Source: Quillaja saponaria (lineage: Eukaryota; Streptophyta; Magnoliopsida; Fabales; Quillajaceae). From it: a stretch of 64,000 nucleotides of DNA. Below are positions 42,142 through 55,800 of the stretch, one piece after another (within the stretch, counting starts at the first letter, position 1; each line of letters starts with the position of its first letter). The notes under the pieces are model-generated. The model had not been told where the DNA came from, made no database searches, and saw nothing but the letters and a program-made list of their open reading frames with translations. The translations under genes were made by a program, and so were the position numbers. The stretch spans positions 2,046,001 through 2,110,000 of the forward strand of contig CM055615.1 of NCBI GenBank assembly GCA_029379385.1. Reading direction: 5' to 3'.

Positions 42142-43892
42142 TATAATTATGTATTTAACATTTAGACCGACGGCTTTGAAAAGAAATTTTAAAAAAATAA
42201 TGTTCTCTTTCTTTTGTAAAAGGAATGAGAATGGATGCATATCAATGACAACAATCAACCAAGATTCTTATTTTTTAAAACTCATAGACCTTATTTAAAT
42301 TGTTTGTGAGTTTTGAAACCATGCTTTCAAAATATGCAAAGAAAACTTATCCCATCCAAAACCATTTTAACTTCTGCTTGCTCATACCTATTAAATGTAT
42401 TTTTCTAGATTATTTTTTTTCTTTGTCCTCACTTTTGTCACTTTTTATATCATGTCATTTGGCACATGAGGAGTTAAACATTTATTCTTAGAGGGCCGAC
42501 TAAATTTTATATAAACGTATTCAACTATAGTAATAACAAATTTTTTTTAATAAAAAACTCAATAACTCATAAGACATAATCAAAATTTAAGTTAAAAGAC
42601 TAAAATAAATATCATTCAAATACATCTTGAGTTACTTAAATAAAATAAAAAATTGTAAGTGACGCTCTTTCAAATTAACAAATTAATATTGATTATTTTT
42701 CCATAGTTATTTATTTGTAACTAATAAATAAACCTAAGTAAATAGAACATATTTAAAACTTAAAAAATAGAATATACTTACTTGTTACTTGTTCAATTCT
42801 CAAGTTTTGGTGATCAATCAAAAAAATAAATTTCTTATATATCAATATTAGACACAGCTAGTAATTGTTTGAAAGTAAAATTTGAAATAAAAAGAAATTC
42901 AAATTATTCTAAATTTGTTTATACTTTGGATTTAATAATATAATATTTAAAATAAAATTTTAACTATTTTTCAGGCAAAAATCTCTTCTCTCTTTTAAAC
43001 CTAAACAATGGCCCTCTCTAATGTCGGGAGAGTTTCACTCAGAATTATTTCTGGAGGTTGGCAGTTGGTCACACAAATTACAGGATGGAGACAAGATAAT
43101 CCTATTAGGCTTTAAATTTTAATCTATTAGTCTTGTAGTCTTATAATATAACAAGTTAAAATATTATTCAATTTTTTCTTATGAAAGGGCCATGGTACTA
43201 AATAAGAGGGGGAAAAAAAAAGCTAAAAATTAATTTTAAATTATACTATTATTTTTATTTTTTTATAAAATTTGGGCAGCCACGGCCCCTTTGGTTCTTT
43301 AAAGGCTCCTCCCTTATTTGCAACTTTATAGGTTTATAGGTATATATACTCATGCTCATGGATATAATTTATGATAATGCAGAGATCCCAAAATAATAAA
43401 ATATCATTTTTCTAATTTCATTTCGTTGCATTTGGTCATTGTTGTCATTCTAATATCTCTGTGGCCCAATTTTAATATTTCTAGGTGCTAAATCAAAAAT
43501 TGTTTTCAAAATTAAAGTAGGAACGGAAATTTGATATGTAGAATCGGATCTTGCCCTTTTTTTTTCATCAAACAATTTATGAGTCAAATTTAAGATCGCG
43601 TGATATATTTGAATTGGAGTATGAGCTGATGTATTACCATGTCTAATTAATTTTAGAAATATAACAATGCATTCACATTTTTTTTTATGAGATAGATACA
43701 AGCCATTTTTAATATTAATCATAAAAAATTATGGGCAATTTTGTACTTGAAAATTATAAACGGGTAAAGTAAAACTAAGTTAAACTACAAATCAATTTAC
43801 AAAGAACATGATGGTTTATAAAATTAAAAAGATAAGTTAGTTGAGCTAGGACTAAATTTTATAGTCCAGTGGTATACATAATATGATATATT
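42142..43892 (+). repeat. 1.75-kb direct duplication, copy 1
   Basis: Begins TATAATTATGTATTTAACAT and ends GTATACATAATATGATATAT. It matches 44016-45773 along its whole length with scattered substitutions and small indels, roughly 95 percent identical by eye. No recognisable protein. Short ORFs are shared because of the identity, not because of conservation. Confidence 0.92.
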
Positions 43893-44015
43893 TCGGGTAA
43901 TTTCGGGTAATACCTATTTTCGGTTCGGTTCGGTTCATAAATTTTACTATCCAAAAATTTCAGTTCGGTTCAAAAATTTATCACTACCTGGACCGAACCG
44001 ACTCGTGCACACCCC
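43893..44015. mobile_element. hAT-end-like fragment at the duplication junction
   Basis: The 123-base spacer between the copies has repeated CGGTTCGGTTCGGTT and ACCGAACCG words and ends GTGCACACCCC, which on the other strand with the next bases reads TAGGGGTGTGCAC. That resembles a terminal repeat of non-autonomous hAT elements in plants. Similar GGGT-rich words occur at about 41815-42060, just before copy 1. Only fragments remain. Confidence 0.4.
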
Positions 44016-45773
44016 TATAATTATGTATTTAACATTTAGACCGACGGCTTTGAAAAGAAATTTTAAAAAATTAATGCTCTCTTTCTTTTGTAAAAGGAAT
44101 GAGAATGGATGCATATCAATGACAACAATCAACCAAGATTCTTATTTTTTTAAACTCATAGACCTTATTTAAATTATTTGTGAGTTTTGAAACCATGCCT
44201 TTAAAATATGCAAAGAAAACTTATCCCATCCAAAACCATTTTAACTTCAGCTTGCTCATACCTATTAAATGTATTTTTCTGGATTTTTTTTTTCTTTGTC
44301 CTCACTTTTGTCACTTTTTATATCATGTCATTTGGCACTGGAGGAGCTAAACATTTATTCTTAGAGGGCCGACTAAATTTTATATAAATGTATTCAACTA
44401 CAGTAATAATAAATTTTTTTTATAAAAAACTCAATAACTCATAAGGACATAATAAAAATTTAAGTTAAAAGACAAAAATAATTATCCTTCAAATACATCT
44501 TGAGTTACTTAAATAAAATAAAAAATTATAAGCGACGTTCTTTCAAATTAACAAATTAATATTGATTATTTTTCCATAGTTATTTATTTGTAACTAATAA
44601 ATAAACCTAAGTAAATAGAACATATTTAAAACTTAAAAAAATAGAATGTACTTACTTGTTACTTGTTCAATTCTCAACTTTTGGTGATCAAGCAAAAAAA
44701 TAAATTTCTTATATATCAATATTAGAAATAGCTAGTAATTGTTTGAAAGTAAAATTTGAAATAAAAAGAAATTCAAATTATTCTAAATTTTTTTATACTT
44801 TGGGTTTAATAATATAATATTTAAAATAAAATTTTAACTATTTTTTAGGCAAAAATCTCTTCTCTCTATTAAACCTAAACAATGGCCCTCTCTAATGTCG
44901 GGAGAGCTTCACTCAGAATTATTTATGGTGGTTGGCGGTTGGTCGCACAAATTACAGGATGGAGACAAGATAATCCTATTAGGCTTTAAATTTTAACCTA
45001 TTAGTCTTGTAGTCTTGTAGTCTTATAATATAAAAAGTTAAAATATTATGCAGTTTTTTCTTATGAAAGGGCCATGGTACTAAATAAGAGGGGAAAAAAA
45101 GAAAAGCTAAAAATTAATTTTAAATTATACTATTAATTTGTTTTTTATAAAATTTGGGCAACCACGACCCCTTTGGTTCTTTAAAGGCTCCTCCCTTATT
45201 TGCCACTTTATAGGTGTATAGGTATATACTCATGTTCATAGATATAATTTATGATACTACAGAGATCCCAAAATAATAAATTATCATTTTTCTAATTTCA
45301 TTCCGTTGCATTTGATCATTGTTGTCATTCTAATATCTCTGTGCCCCAATTTTAATATTTCTAGGTGCTAAATCAAAAATTGTTTTCAAAATTAAAGGTA
45401 GGAATGGAAATTTGATATGTAGAACCGGATCTTGCCCTTTTTTTTTCATCAAACAATTTATGAGTCAAATTTAAGATCGCGTGATATATTTGAATTGGAG
45501 TATGAGCTGATGTATTACCATGTCTAATTAATTTTAGAAATATAATGATGCATTCACATTTTTGTTTATGAGACAGATACAAGCCATTTTTAATATTAAT
45601 CATAAAAAATTATGGGCAATTTTGTACTTGAAAATTATAAATGGGTAAAGTAAAACTAAGTTAAACTACAAATCAATTTACAAAGAACATGATGGCTTAT
45701 AAAATTAAAAAGATAAGTTAGTTGAGATAGGACTAAATTTAATAGTCCAGTGGTATACATAATATGATATATT
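44016..45773 (+). repeat. 1.75-kb direct duplication, copy 2
   Basis: Second copy of 42142-43892, same orientation, offset 1,874 bases at the left end. The short sequence CATAATATGATATATTACAATT at its right end recurs at about 45843-45864. Confidence 0.92.
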
Positions 45774-48268
45774 ACAATTGTACCTCTTATTTTCACAATA
45801 AGTAATATTTTAGACTAACATATGAGAAACTTAGTTCTTGTGACATAATATGATATATTACAATTATTTAAATATTATCATTTATCGTTTGTTTATATTA
45901 TTTTATTTCTTTATAGAATCAACACTCTAGAGGTGAAGTACAATTTCAAAAAAAAATTGCAGATGATTATGTACAAATTTTAAAAATTACTGTTGCAGTT
46001 GCCTTTGAATTTGAAACTTGCAATGAAAACTAATTAAACTTGTGAAGAATTAAGAATGTATAGATTCTTGGATATAATTCAATGGGATGCTTTTTTAAAT
46101 TTTGATATGATTTTGTAAATTCTTAATTGCTTTATAATTGAAAATTTTATATAATACATAAGCAATAAATATAATAAAAATAAATTTGCAATTGATAATA
46201 TACTAAATTTGTAACCAAAAAATCTCAAACAAACAAATTTAGATGCCGTTTTAGTGACTAGAAAAAAAAAAAATAATAATAATAATAATAAACAAACAAA
46301 CGAAAATTTAGTTGATCATACCATTTTAGCGACCACTATTGCCACCAAACGAATTAGAGCAAATTTATTTGGCTGGTACTTGGTAGGTGAACAAACATAT
46401 TTTCTTTTATCTTAAATCGTCAATTACATAATACGTTGTGGGTCACTACTATTGGGCCCAAATTAGAAACTTGAAACTTGACATAATCAAGAGGAATGGC
46501 CCAAACACCTGTAGTTTTAATATATATTTTTTTTTCTTCTAAATAGATTAATGAAGTAAGGATAATAAATTAAATCATGAAGTTTAAGCTAGAAAACCAA
46601 TTTTCTGTCTATTGCCATCCCCCATTTTGGAAGAGATTATTTTTTATTGTCCCCCAACAAAAAAGGTTTCGTTTGAATATTTTCACATTTTCTTCGTTCT
46701 AATTTGATTTAAATTTTTATTATTTCTTAATTTCTCTCATATGCATTGAATACTAATTTATTTAAAACTATTTTCATTAAATACATACTTAAAAAATAAT
46801 ACCAACTATCAATTTAATTTTATTTGATTACTTATTTTTAATTTCGCTCTACGATAATAATTCATTTTAAAATACGCTTTGTATCGGAATGCATTATAAC
46901 ATCTTTATTGATATCCGATGTCCATTTTAACACATCCAAACTTCATTCTATGTCCGTCGGATCCATCTATTTACCCACTCTATTATTGTCTCTAGACTTG
47001 ACATGGATAGATTGAAAATTTAATTTAGTCGATAGACATTTTTATTTCAAGACACCGCCTAATCCACAACAAAAAAAAAAAGTTATAAAAGAAAAAGTAT
47101 ATCACTTTATGTAGAAAATCAGAGCTATCATCACTCGGCAATCATATCTCTTCTATTCCCTCCGTCATATCATAATTTCACTTTCAGGAAAGCAATAAAT
47201 ATAAATTAATTAATTAAAATAAATTGTATATTTATTTTCTTTCTCTTAATAACTTATCATTATCCTATCAAAATAAATATATTTCATTACATTAAAATAA
47301 TTATTGTAACTTGGTTCGCATCAGATCCATAAATTGAGCACTCCCAAGATAGTAACACCCCCACAAAGTAATATAAGTGTGGCACTGCCGGCTATAATGT
47401 TGCATATTGATGTTGCTGTTGGAAGCTGACGACAAGGTGATAGCAACGTTTTATTGGGAAACTTACAAGTCACGGCACCAACACAGTCAAGCCCAAAGAT
47501 AAATCTAAAAAGCAAGATTTGAGAACGACCCTATAAAACTTGAAAACCCCTCTTCACTCAATCACACCCTGTTACTACCCCTGCTAACTTCAAGCTTAAG
47601 GAATACAAAATAATACCCTTTAAAACAAAATTACAGAACAGAAAAAAATATATATGTATAAAACATTGCATATTGAAATAACAAGACATGAGCAAACTAA
47701 CATTTCCTTTTTATTTGTGGTGGATATGGCTTGCAATCAAGTTACATAAAGGTAAATAAATACTACCACACCATATTTCCCTTCACTAATAAAGATTCAT
47801 CTAAGAGAAGCCTTTAAATCTTCTGCAGATAGGTTCCCAAAGTTACAACTTCCCCAATTCAAATTTCTTTTATTTAACCAAGACTTCAAAAAGAAAAAAA
47901 AGGACGACTTCAGTCTTCCACCACTTTGTCGTTCCCCGAGCGCATCTAAAAGAACAAAAGCTGCTTGCTGACGATGTTTCTAATACTGCATCGAGGGACT
48001 AAAACATTCACTTATTTTCGTCTAAGCTAAATCCAAAAAACATTTCCATCCCATTTCTTGTTTCTGCTTCAAAACCAAAACCAAAACCTATTATCCCCCT
48101 ATACTACTAACAATACTATTTCCTGTAGGATACTATTACTATTACTAGAAAACCTTCTTTCCATAAACCATTCCTTTCAACTTTCCTATCCTTCAAAAAA
48201 CTTCGCGTCTTTCCTACTTCCCATAAAAACTAAGGGCAATTAATATGAAACCCAGATCTGAATGGAGG

Positions 48269-50210
48269 TCAATAAGTCCACTCCTGGGGCAGCTGGATCT
48301 CATGGGTAACTGATGGCTGTGGCCGGAGATTGCGCTTGTGTTGTGCAAGGAGATAGTTATTCCTAAGCCTCATCAGTGCAGCATCTACAAGTGAAAAAAA
48401 AAATTCATAATTAAGAATTACTACTTACTAGATGTATTAACCTGCATCCTTCGAAAAGAAAAACTAGCTTGACTAAGAGGCTAAAAGATTTACCATTGTC
48501 CATATTAAAAGCTCCATTAACACGAGGTTGGTATTGAGGCTGAGGTTCCATCATGTCCTCCAACTTGAGGTTCAGGGCTTGCACCACTCTAGTTGGAACC
48601 AAAACGCTTGAACAAGCTGTCAAAGAATATTCAAATAAAATATCAACAATAATTCCAAAGACAGATTTAGAATGAATATAATCGAAAATTGAGAGCATGT
48701 ATCTAAATAACGTAGACAAAAAGTCAGAACAAGTATCACGGGAAAACAGGGTAACAAGTAATATCAACATTAAATGCCACAACAAAACAGCAGCCAACAT
48801 TTATAACGAAACCCACACTCTAGAGCAACTAAGAAATTTTAATCATAATGAATTGAAAACCAGCTCAATTCAAAGTAACCCACAAAAAATCCTTGAATTT
48901 GGGATGAAAAAACAGCTAAGAATGAATTTAATGAAACAGATAAATGACACCCACCACAATATAACAATTAATTAGCGTTTAATTGAATAGTAATTAGGGA
49001 TTTGACCTGGCTTTCTCCTAGATTCAGCAGGGTTGTCAACTCGCCTAGGCAAGAAAACACCAGTCCCAGCACATTCCCTTTTACCCACAGGATTACCAAG
49101 AAAGACAGCTCTCATTCCAGAACCCAATTGCTGATTCTGCTGCTGAGCCTGTTGTTGTGGAGGCCATACAGATGAAGACAAACCTACAGGGCGAGTGTTT
49201 CTACCACCAAACAATTCAGTATTCCTTCCTCCATTTGGGACCATTTGGCTATTTTGGTGCTGTAAGAGACGAGGTGTTGGCTTCGTCGGTCCACCCCAAA
49301 AAGAATTTTGTTGTTGCTTCAACAATTGTTGCCGTCTCAGCTGCTGAAACTGTTAAAAAGAACAAAACAATGGTCAAATTAGAAAAAAAGATACAATGTG
49401 ATTAAACCGCCAATCAACTATTTGTACTGTTTTTTGGCTTACTTGTTGTGCTAGTTGCAACTGCTGGTGAGAAAGCGACTGCTGGGTGTAAAATCCAACA
49501 TCAGGATTGGAGATTTTCGCTGGTGCAGCCACTGGAGAGGGATATTTAGAGAGGCCCAATAGGCCTCTACTATGGTTGAGACCATGGTCTTCGTCACTCA
49601 AACTCATCCTTTCAACTTCCCCTGCAGCCGCATGAAGCAGATCCCAGGTCGACCGTGTAGAAGGAAACTGGCACGTGCTGTTGGGGCTTCCATGGCTCGA
49701 GCCTTGCTTGCATCCACACCCATTACCAAAAGCACAGAGCGTCGACTGTGGTGAACCAGACATAAACCTGACCTGCAATTAAGAAATCCAACAAACCCAA
49801 GTCAGAAATAGATCAGAACACACAACATAACCAAACAAAGAGCATAAAATTAGTGTCCGTACCTTTGAATTTTCGTGCCCAAAAGCACGGTTGGCATGCT
49901 CCAAATCAGCTTCAAGAGTAGAGCGAGCCATACGGCGAGTTAACTCAGCGATGTGTTCCTCCTCGTCACTCTCTGTTTCGCTGGAACCAACCACAGACTC
50001 AACCGGAGAACTGAGATCCGAATAAACCCCGACAGACCCAAGCCCATATGGAAACTCAAACGGAAAAAGAGCCTTTGAAGCATCAGTGTCAAGGCCAAAG
50101 AAATCTCCCTTAGCCTTAACATTGCTTCTCTTTTCCATGGCTAGCTCGTCGTTGTCAGCAAGAAACTTCGGGGGTAGCCAGAACTCGCCGTCATCCAAAT
50201 TCTCAGCCAT
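48269..50210 (-). CDS. Plant-specific protein of unknown function (At5g59050-like)
   Basis: Five exons on the minus strand: 50210-49863, 49772-49443, 49349-49007, 48616-48494 and 48384-48269, giving 419 residues with consistent phases. The protein opens MAENLDDGEFWLPPKFL, a start I associate with a small plant family lacking assigned function. Other landmarks: an acidic Ser/Glu stretch (SSETESDEEEHIAELTRRMA) around residue 80-95; STWDLLHAAAGEVERM in exon 2; Gln-rich tracts across the exon 2-3 junction and in exon 3 (QQQAQQQNQQ); GTGVFLPRR at the end of exon 3; and LPQEWTY at the C-terminus. There are no membrane segments or signal peptide. Long disordered, Gln-rich regions with short conserved blocks suggest a nuclear or RNA-related adaptor, but that is a guess. 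Its place beside a COPT gene matches Arabidopsis At5g59030 to At5g59050 (from memory). Confidence 0.88.
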
Positions 50211-50490
50211 CAGTAAACCCCAGAAATAACAAAGATCCAAAGAATGAAGGGTTCTTGAAGAACAGAGTGATGAAGAAAAGGCTTGCTGCTTGCTTAGGAT
50301 TTAATAATGACAAACCCCAGTTGGATTTGGTGAAGATACAGAAACTCAGGGACCCAGCAAAATCAAAAAGCAAAGACAGAGAAAACAATGGAGGAAGAGA
50401 GGATCTGAAGGCTCCTATCTATTCCTCAAAACGCTTTTTAGCACTAACCCAAACGGTGAAACGGTTTTTCTTCAATATTTTATTGACAGC

Positions 50491-50529
50491 GAGAGAGGGA
50501 GAGAGGGAGAGAGGGAGAGAGAGAGAGAG
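50491..50529. repeat. GGGAGAGA minisatellite in the leader of the unknown-protein gene
   Basis: Four to five units of GGGAGAGA followed by GA dinucleotides lie about 280 bases upstream of the minus-strand start codon. Read on the transcribed strand it is a CT-rich tract, common in plant 5' leaders and core promoters. Confidence 0.8.
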
Positions 50530-52794
50530 TTGTATTTGTAGAGACAGAGGAGGTGATTGATAGAATTTAATAGAAGATTCACGCGCACAATGAGAATCTG
50601 TAAACGCGCCGACTCAGCAGTAAGAGATACGAAACCCTAGTTTCGCAGGATGGAACGGCTGAGTGGGCCGGGCTGAGTGGCTTTCAATTTAAATTTTGAA
50701 TTTTGAATTTTTTTAACTTAATTTTCTAATTTTTAAGAGGGAAAAGAAAAAGACGGAGGTGCAAGTCACTTTCTAGGATGTGACGTGTGGCAGTGCTTTC
50801 ACTAATCCCTCGTTGATTTTGCGGTTGGAGGTTTTTTAATCCAGTCAGACCCCACAAACACAAATTATATATGAATATTTTTAATTTTTTTAATTAGAAA
50901 TAAAAATAATATTTACAGCATGGCAAAGGATCATACTTTGTCCACTTGGCATTACGACCCACTATCCTTTGCATATAAGTTACCACTCAGTTCTTTTTCT
51001 ACCAATATAAAATGACTATTATGCCCTCTGCCCATAACCCAGCCCGTTTTAGTTGTACGTACCTTCTCTAGCTAAAGAGTAAAAGACTGGCAGAAGATCT
51101 TTTTCCGCCAGAAAATCGGGAATCCTATGTTTATTTTCCGGATTTTTATTATTTTTTCTTTTTGACTTTGGACATTGTTCTTTTTAGTGAAAGTTATAGC
51201 AATAATTATGATCATATATAAGTTTTTTTCTATTTTTTAAGAGTAATTATAATATTTTAAATTACATATTTTGATGATATTAAAAGTCACAATCAAACAA
51301 GTTGATTGTTAAGTGTTGTTGACTCCTTAAATTATTGAATTTGAAATGATGACAAAAAAAAAAAAAAACAACATTGTAATAAAAAAAAATGTGATAGATT
51401 TTGACTTTTACCTAAACTATCAAACGTGTTTTTGTATGAGATTGTAATCTACCTAAATTAGATAGTAGTTATAGGAGGGGGAACACAATTTCATTGACTC
51501 ATTGACATCTATAATTGCTTTGGTTAAATTGATTTAGGTCAACCAATTTGTTTTTATGTAATAGATGATTTAAACCTAAAAATTGCAATTGGGAGAAGTT
51601 TGTATATTGCTTTAAAACTGAACTGAAAATTTGGTTGATTTTTGAATCACCAGTTGTATCGTGATAGAATTAATTATATTATAAATATTGTTAATTTAAT
51701 ATTTATAATATTAAATAAAATATAATTATTACAAACATAAATATTGATATTATATATAAGAAGAAATAAGAAAAATAAAGATAATAATTTTAATTTCATT
51801 TAATGTAGTCACGCTTATAAAAATATTTATGTTAAGTAGTCTGTTTTAGTCATGTATAATATGTTTTGTATTTTTAGTTAGATTTTTAAGCGGATTTGAA
51901 GGTATATTAATATAACCCATTAAAATAGTACAAACTAAATTCAGATTTCATTTTTTACATTTTAAGAAAAAAATTAAAAAAATCTGTTAAACCATTAAAA
52001 TCAATTAGAGATCTTTCAATTCTCTCAATTCGTTCGGATTTACACGTTTCAACTACTAAAATGGTTATGTAATCCAAATTGATATGACCATTGGGGGTTG
52101 ATTCGATTTTTAAATATTGATTAGTGATCAACATGTCCTAAGCTTTGAGAGTCCTAATTAATAGTTACATAGATGATAAAACATGATAATTCTAATGCAA
52201 ATCTATATGAATTTTATTTTATTTTATGATTGTGAATATGTTTATTTACTTTCTAAAATTTAATTTCTCTGGAGATGTGTCAAGTAGAATATTTAATTTC
52301 TTATAAATATTCTAGTTTTAGAATAGATTGTTTGTTTTTTACTGAAATAAATATGTGAATAATTGAGTTATGTATAGACTATTCTGGATAAACCTAATAG
52401 CTAATTTTTTTTAAAAAAATCTATGAATTGACAAATTGTTAAGGAAATATGTTCTTTGATCTTTGGATTTGAAATCTTGAGAGTAACGGTAAAAAAATGT
52501 AATAATTTTTTGAATTGAAACATATTTTAAAAATTCTAGTCTGTGAATAAAATGCATTCCATCATACTAAAGAAATAAATTAATCCATATATACGTGAAC
52601 TTGACTGCTAAAAAAACAATTATTGATATGGTCATGTTAAAAATCATGATTATGTATCCAAATTGATTGGGTGCTACTTTGGTAATGGTACGAAAAACGG
52701 CATTCCCTTCCGTTTTTTTTGACGTTGGTCGTTTACCTAATTATTATTTTCGCTTGTCGTTTCAACTTGTTAAACAGCCGGTGTTTCTGTCACC

Positions 52795-52818
52795 TCTCTC
52801 TCTCTCTCTCTCTCTCTC
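52795..52818. repeat. CT microsatellite
   Basis: About twelve CT units end in CCCC. No gene is attached. Confidence 0.9.
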
Positions 52819-55800
52819 CCCGTCATGGATCTGGACCCAACGGGCTATGTTCCCTTGAGTAAACGCAATGGATTGTTTTTGTATTTCCCTCTCAACATTT
52901 TTGATTTTTGAAACTTTGGCGCCGAAAGAGGCAGATAGTGATACGTCGTTTTCTTGCATTTTGACTAACAATTTCATTTGTCGTTTTCGTCTGCTTCACC
53001 ATTCTTTCTTTCTTTCTTTTTCTTTTTTTTTTGAGAAACCAAATTGATTGACAAGAAAAATAATATAGATTCTTAATTAGTTGGTATGACAATGTGATTT
53101 ATGATTAGATTGAAGATTCTATCTAATCTCATGTGTTTATGAGTTATCAGTGTACTGTACCAAATTTCGACGGAATCATAATTTAGTTTATTACAATGTA
53201 TATTAACAATTTAAAGGATTATAAATTTTCAAAGTAATTGAGAGCTTTTATCTGAAACAAAAATTAGTAATTATAAAATCTACCAACCCTCAAACTGAAG
53301 CTCATAAAGATTGCAGATGTAGGCCACTTATGTATGGTTTTATTATAATTATTTGAGCATGTCATATATCTGTCTGCCATAAATCTCACACTGACTTCTA
53401 CAAAAGGCGGAAATAAAGCGGGCCGGTATGCAGTATGCACGCATGGACACCATGACTGTCAAAATACGAGGTCATGTCTATCCACTGTCTGACGTGGAAA
53501 TGGGATTAGCTAATTACATAGCCTCTTGGTTGATTTGTACAAGTTAATTAGTAAACTCTTAACACATTGTATTATTGACAATTTATTTTTATGATTTCCC
53601 ATTCTCATTTAAGAATAGCAATTAGCTAAAAATTTGATCTTCCGGGTTCAGTTGGGATCAGAAAAATGTTGCAGTTAGGTTAGTTTTGTCACGTGCTTAG
53701 TTGCATCTAGATCGGGAGGATGATTTAATTTTTAAGTTTGAATCAATTTACGGATAAATGCAATGCACAAAAAAATATGTATATGCAAAGGAAAAAAGGC
53801 GAAAATAAAACAAGTTAACTTATGTAAAATTGGGTTAGATTTTCCAACTTCACATCGGCTAAAATTCAATTCAGGCACAATTCGATTTATTATCATGCCT
53901 AATAACATTAGACCTAATCGAATCGAATTCAAATAGCATACAATTTGATATATTCATTTGTATTCCTAATTTTTTATATGAGACATTAATATTTTTTTAT
54001 TGGTATTGTTGCTTCTCCAATCTTAAATCTAAAAGAAATAGTTTTATTTTTTAAAGCAAATAATAACCACTTTAGTTGATTTTTTAATTAATTGTAGTTG
54101 TGGGGTTATGGTAAATGGGTTTAGCATGTGGTTGGTCCAAATGAGTTGAGCCCGTAACATGCAGTTACGTACCCGCCACAATGGTGGGTCCCAATAAATG
54201 TCTTCTGCACCCACCGTGATCACCACCTGGCAACACACCAGCACACACCTTTTAGCATGTTACTACTGCTGAGACGCTCGTGGCCTTGATCCATCACCCA
54301 CTCGCCTTAGCAGCGCGTGGATAATAAACAGTAATAAGTTATTTTTTCACAAGCTCGAGTTCCTACATTATAAAATCTTTCAACTATTTCGTTTCAAACA
54401 TATTTTTACATTTGAAACACGTATTGTGAAAAATAATAACAATTCAATATGTAAAGCTTACAAAAAAGATATAATGATTGAGGAAGTCATCTAATATGTT
54501 GTTATTGTCTTTTTTTTTTTTTTTTATTGCTTCGAATGACATTATAATTTCAAGTTAGATTGAATAATCTTAGTTATTATTTTGAAAATAATAATAAATT
54601 ATCTATGTAACAAATTTGATTTAACTAAACCAAAAGTATATAAAAATATTGGATTGTAGGCTCTCACTAATGTGGCAGGATAATAATTTGAGAAGCATGT
54701 TATTGTACTGTGGATTATGTAATTGATGCCGTAAGTGGTGGTGATTGATGATCGGTGATTATTGATTTGGTGTGAGTAAGTGTGGAATCCAGGTGGTTTT
54801 GTGGGTCTTTCTGATCATAATCTGACAGTGATTTCTGAGGGCCAGCCAAAAATTAGAGGGGAGTTGGGTGCTCCAATTATATATTTTCCATTTTCATTTG
54901 CGTGATTCATAAGCTTGCTCTCGTATTAGTTCGTCATTGCCTGCCACAATACAACAAAAGTGACTTGTAGATAGAATTGTGAAGAATGCGTTATACGTTT
55001 TTACGTTTTTAGAGTGTTTGAGATGGTTATAAAATGTTTCAAAATATTTTTAAAGGTTTTGAAAGATTTAAAAATATTTTAAAAAATTCAAGAAAATTCT
55101 ACAACATGGTTGGAGGTTTGGAAAAGTTTCAATTTTCATTTGAGTGATTCATAAGCTGTTTTACTTTTGCACACTAATTTTCAGTTGTTTTCTCAAGTCT
55201 CTTTATGTAAAAATGTCTCTCTCTTAGTCTCGCTTATCTTGTTATATGTAACAACGTGTTGATCTTATAATCTATTACAATGATAAATAATTCTTCCTAT
55301 ACTTTATATATTCTCCATTCATGGTGAAAAGTATAATTTAGTTACATCATACTATCAATATTCAAAAATTTTTAATTTTACACACAGCCTCTCTATATTC
55401 GATATTTTATTATTATCGTTATTCCTTTAAATTTAATTTGTAGGACCACTATACCTGATACCCAGGTGATCATTTGATTAAATTGCAATTGTCAAATATG
55501 ATTCTGCTAAAATCAGCAGAATGATCTCTCAATCCAAAAAATGTCTTTGATGTAACATATTTAGTACAAATTCACATAAAAGGGGTTTTTATTCCCCCAC
55601 CGACGTCACTAATATCTTTGATGGTTTTTATATTTTGTGGCATAACATAAAGTAATATAACTGTGTACTTTATATTTTTTTAGTGTAAAAATAAAGATTT
55701 TTCTTCAATAAATCAATGCGATGGCCAAGAATGTATCTCTATTAATGAATCTTTTAAATTAAAAATTTTAGAGACATCGATTGCAGAGAAATTTTTATTT

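Larger units (their letters stand above)
39803..48268. other. Repeat-bearing intergenic region between COPT and the unknown-protein gene
   Basis: The left edge is the COPT 3' region. The main content is the 1.75-kb duplication (42142-43892 and 44016-45773). A less AT-rich segment at 41100-41320 has overlapping ORFs on both strands of no recognisable kind. An AAT microsatellite lies at 46272-46290. A segment at 47320-47520 has an unrecognised 64-codon minus-strand ORF. The last several hundred bases before 48269 are the 3' untranslated region of the minus-strand gene. Confidence 0.6.

Noticed and set aside
43008..44989. A 35-codon ORF (MALSNVGR...) kept in both copies of the duplication
   Set aside because: Of five codon differences between the copies, four change the amino acid, so there is no sign of purifying selection. 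It is shared only because the DNA was duplicated recently.
42142..45773. The paired 1.75-kb repeats as LTRs of a retrotransposon
   Set aside because: There are no TG...CA ends, only 123 bases lie between them, and there is no primer-binding site or polymerase domain.
47321..47515. A 64-codon minus-strand ORF with a hydrophobic end
   Set aside because: No recognised family, no clear promoter or exon partners. The hydrophobic stretch alone does not support a gene.
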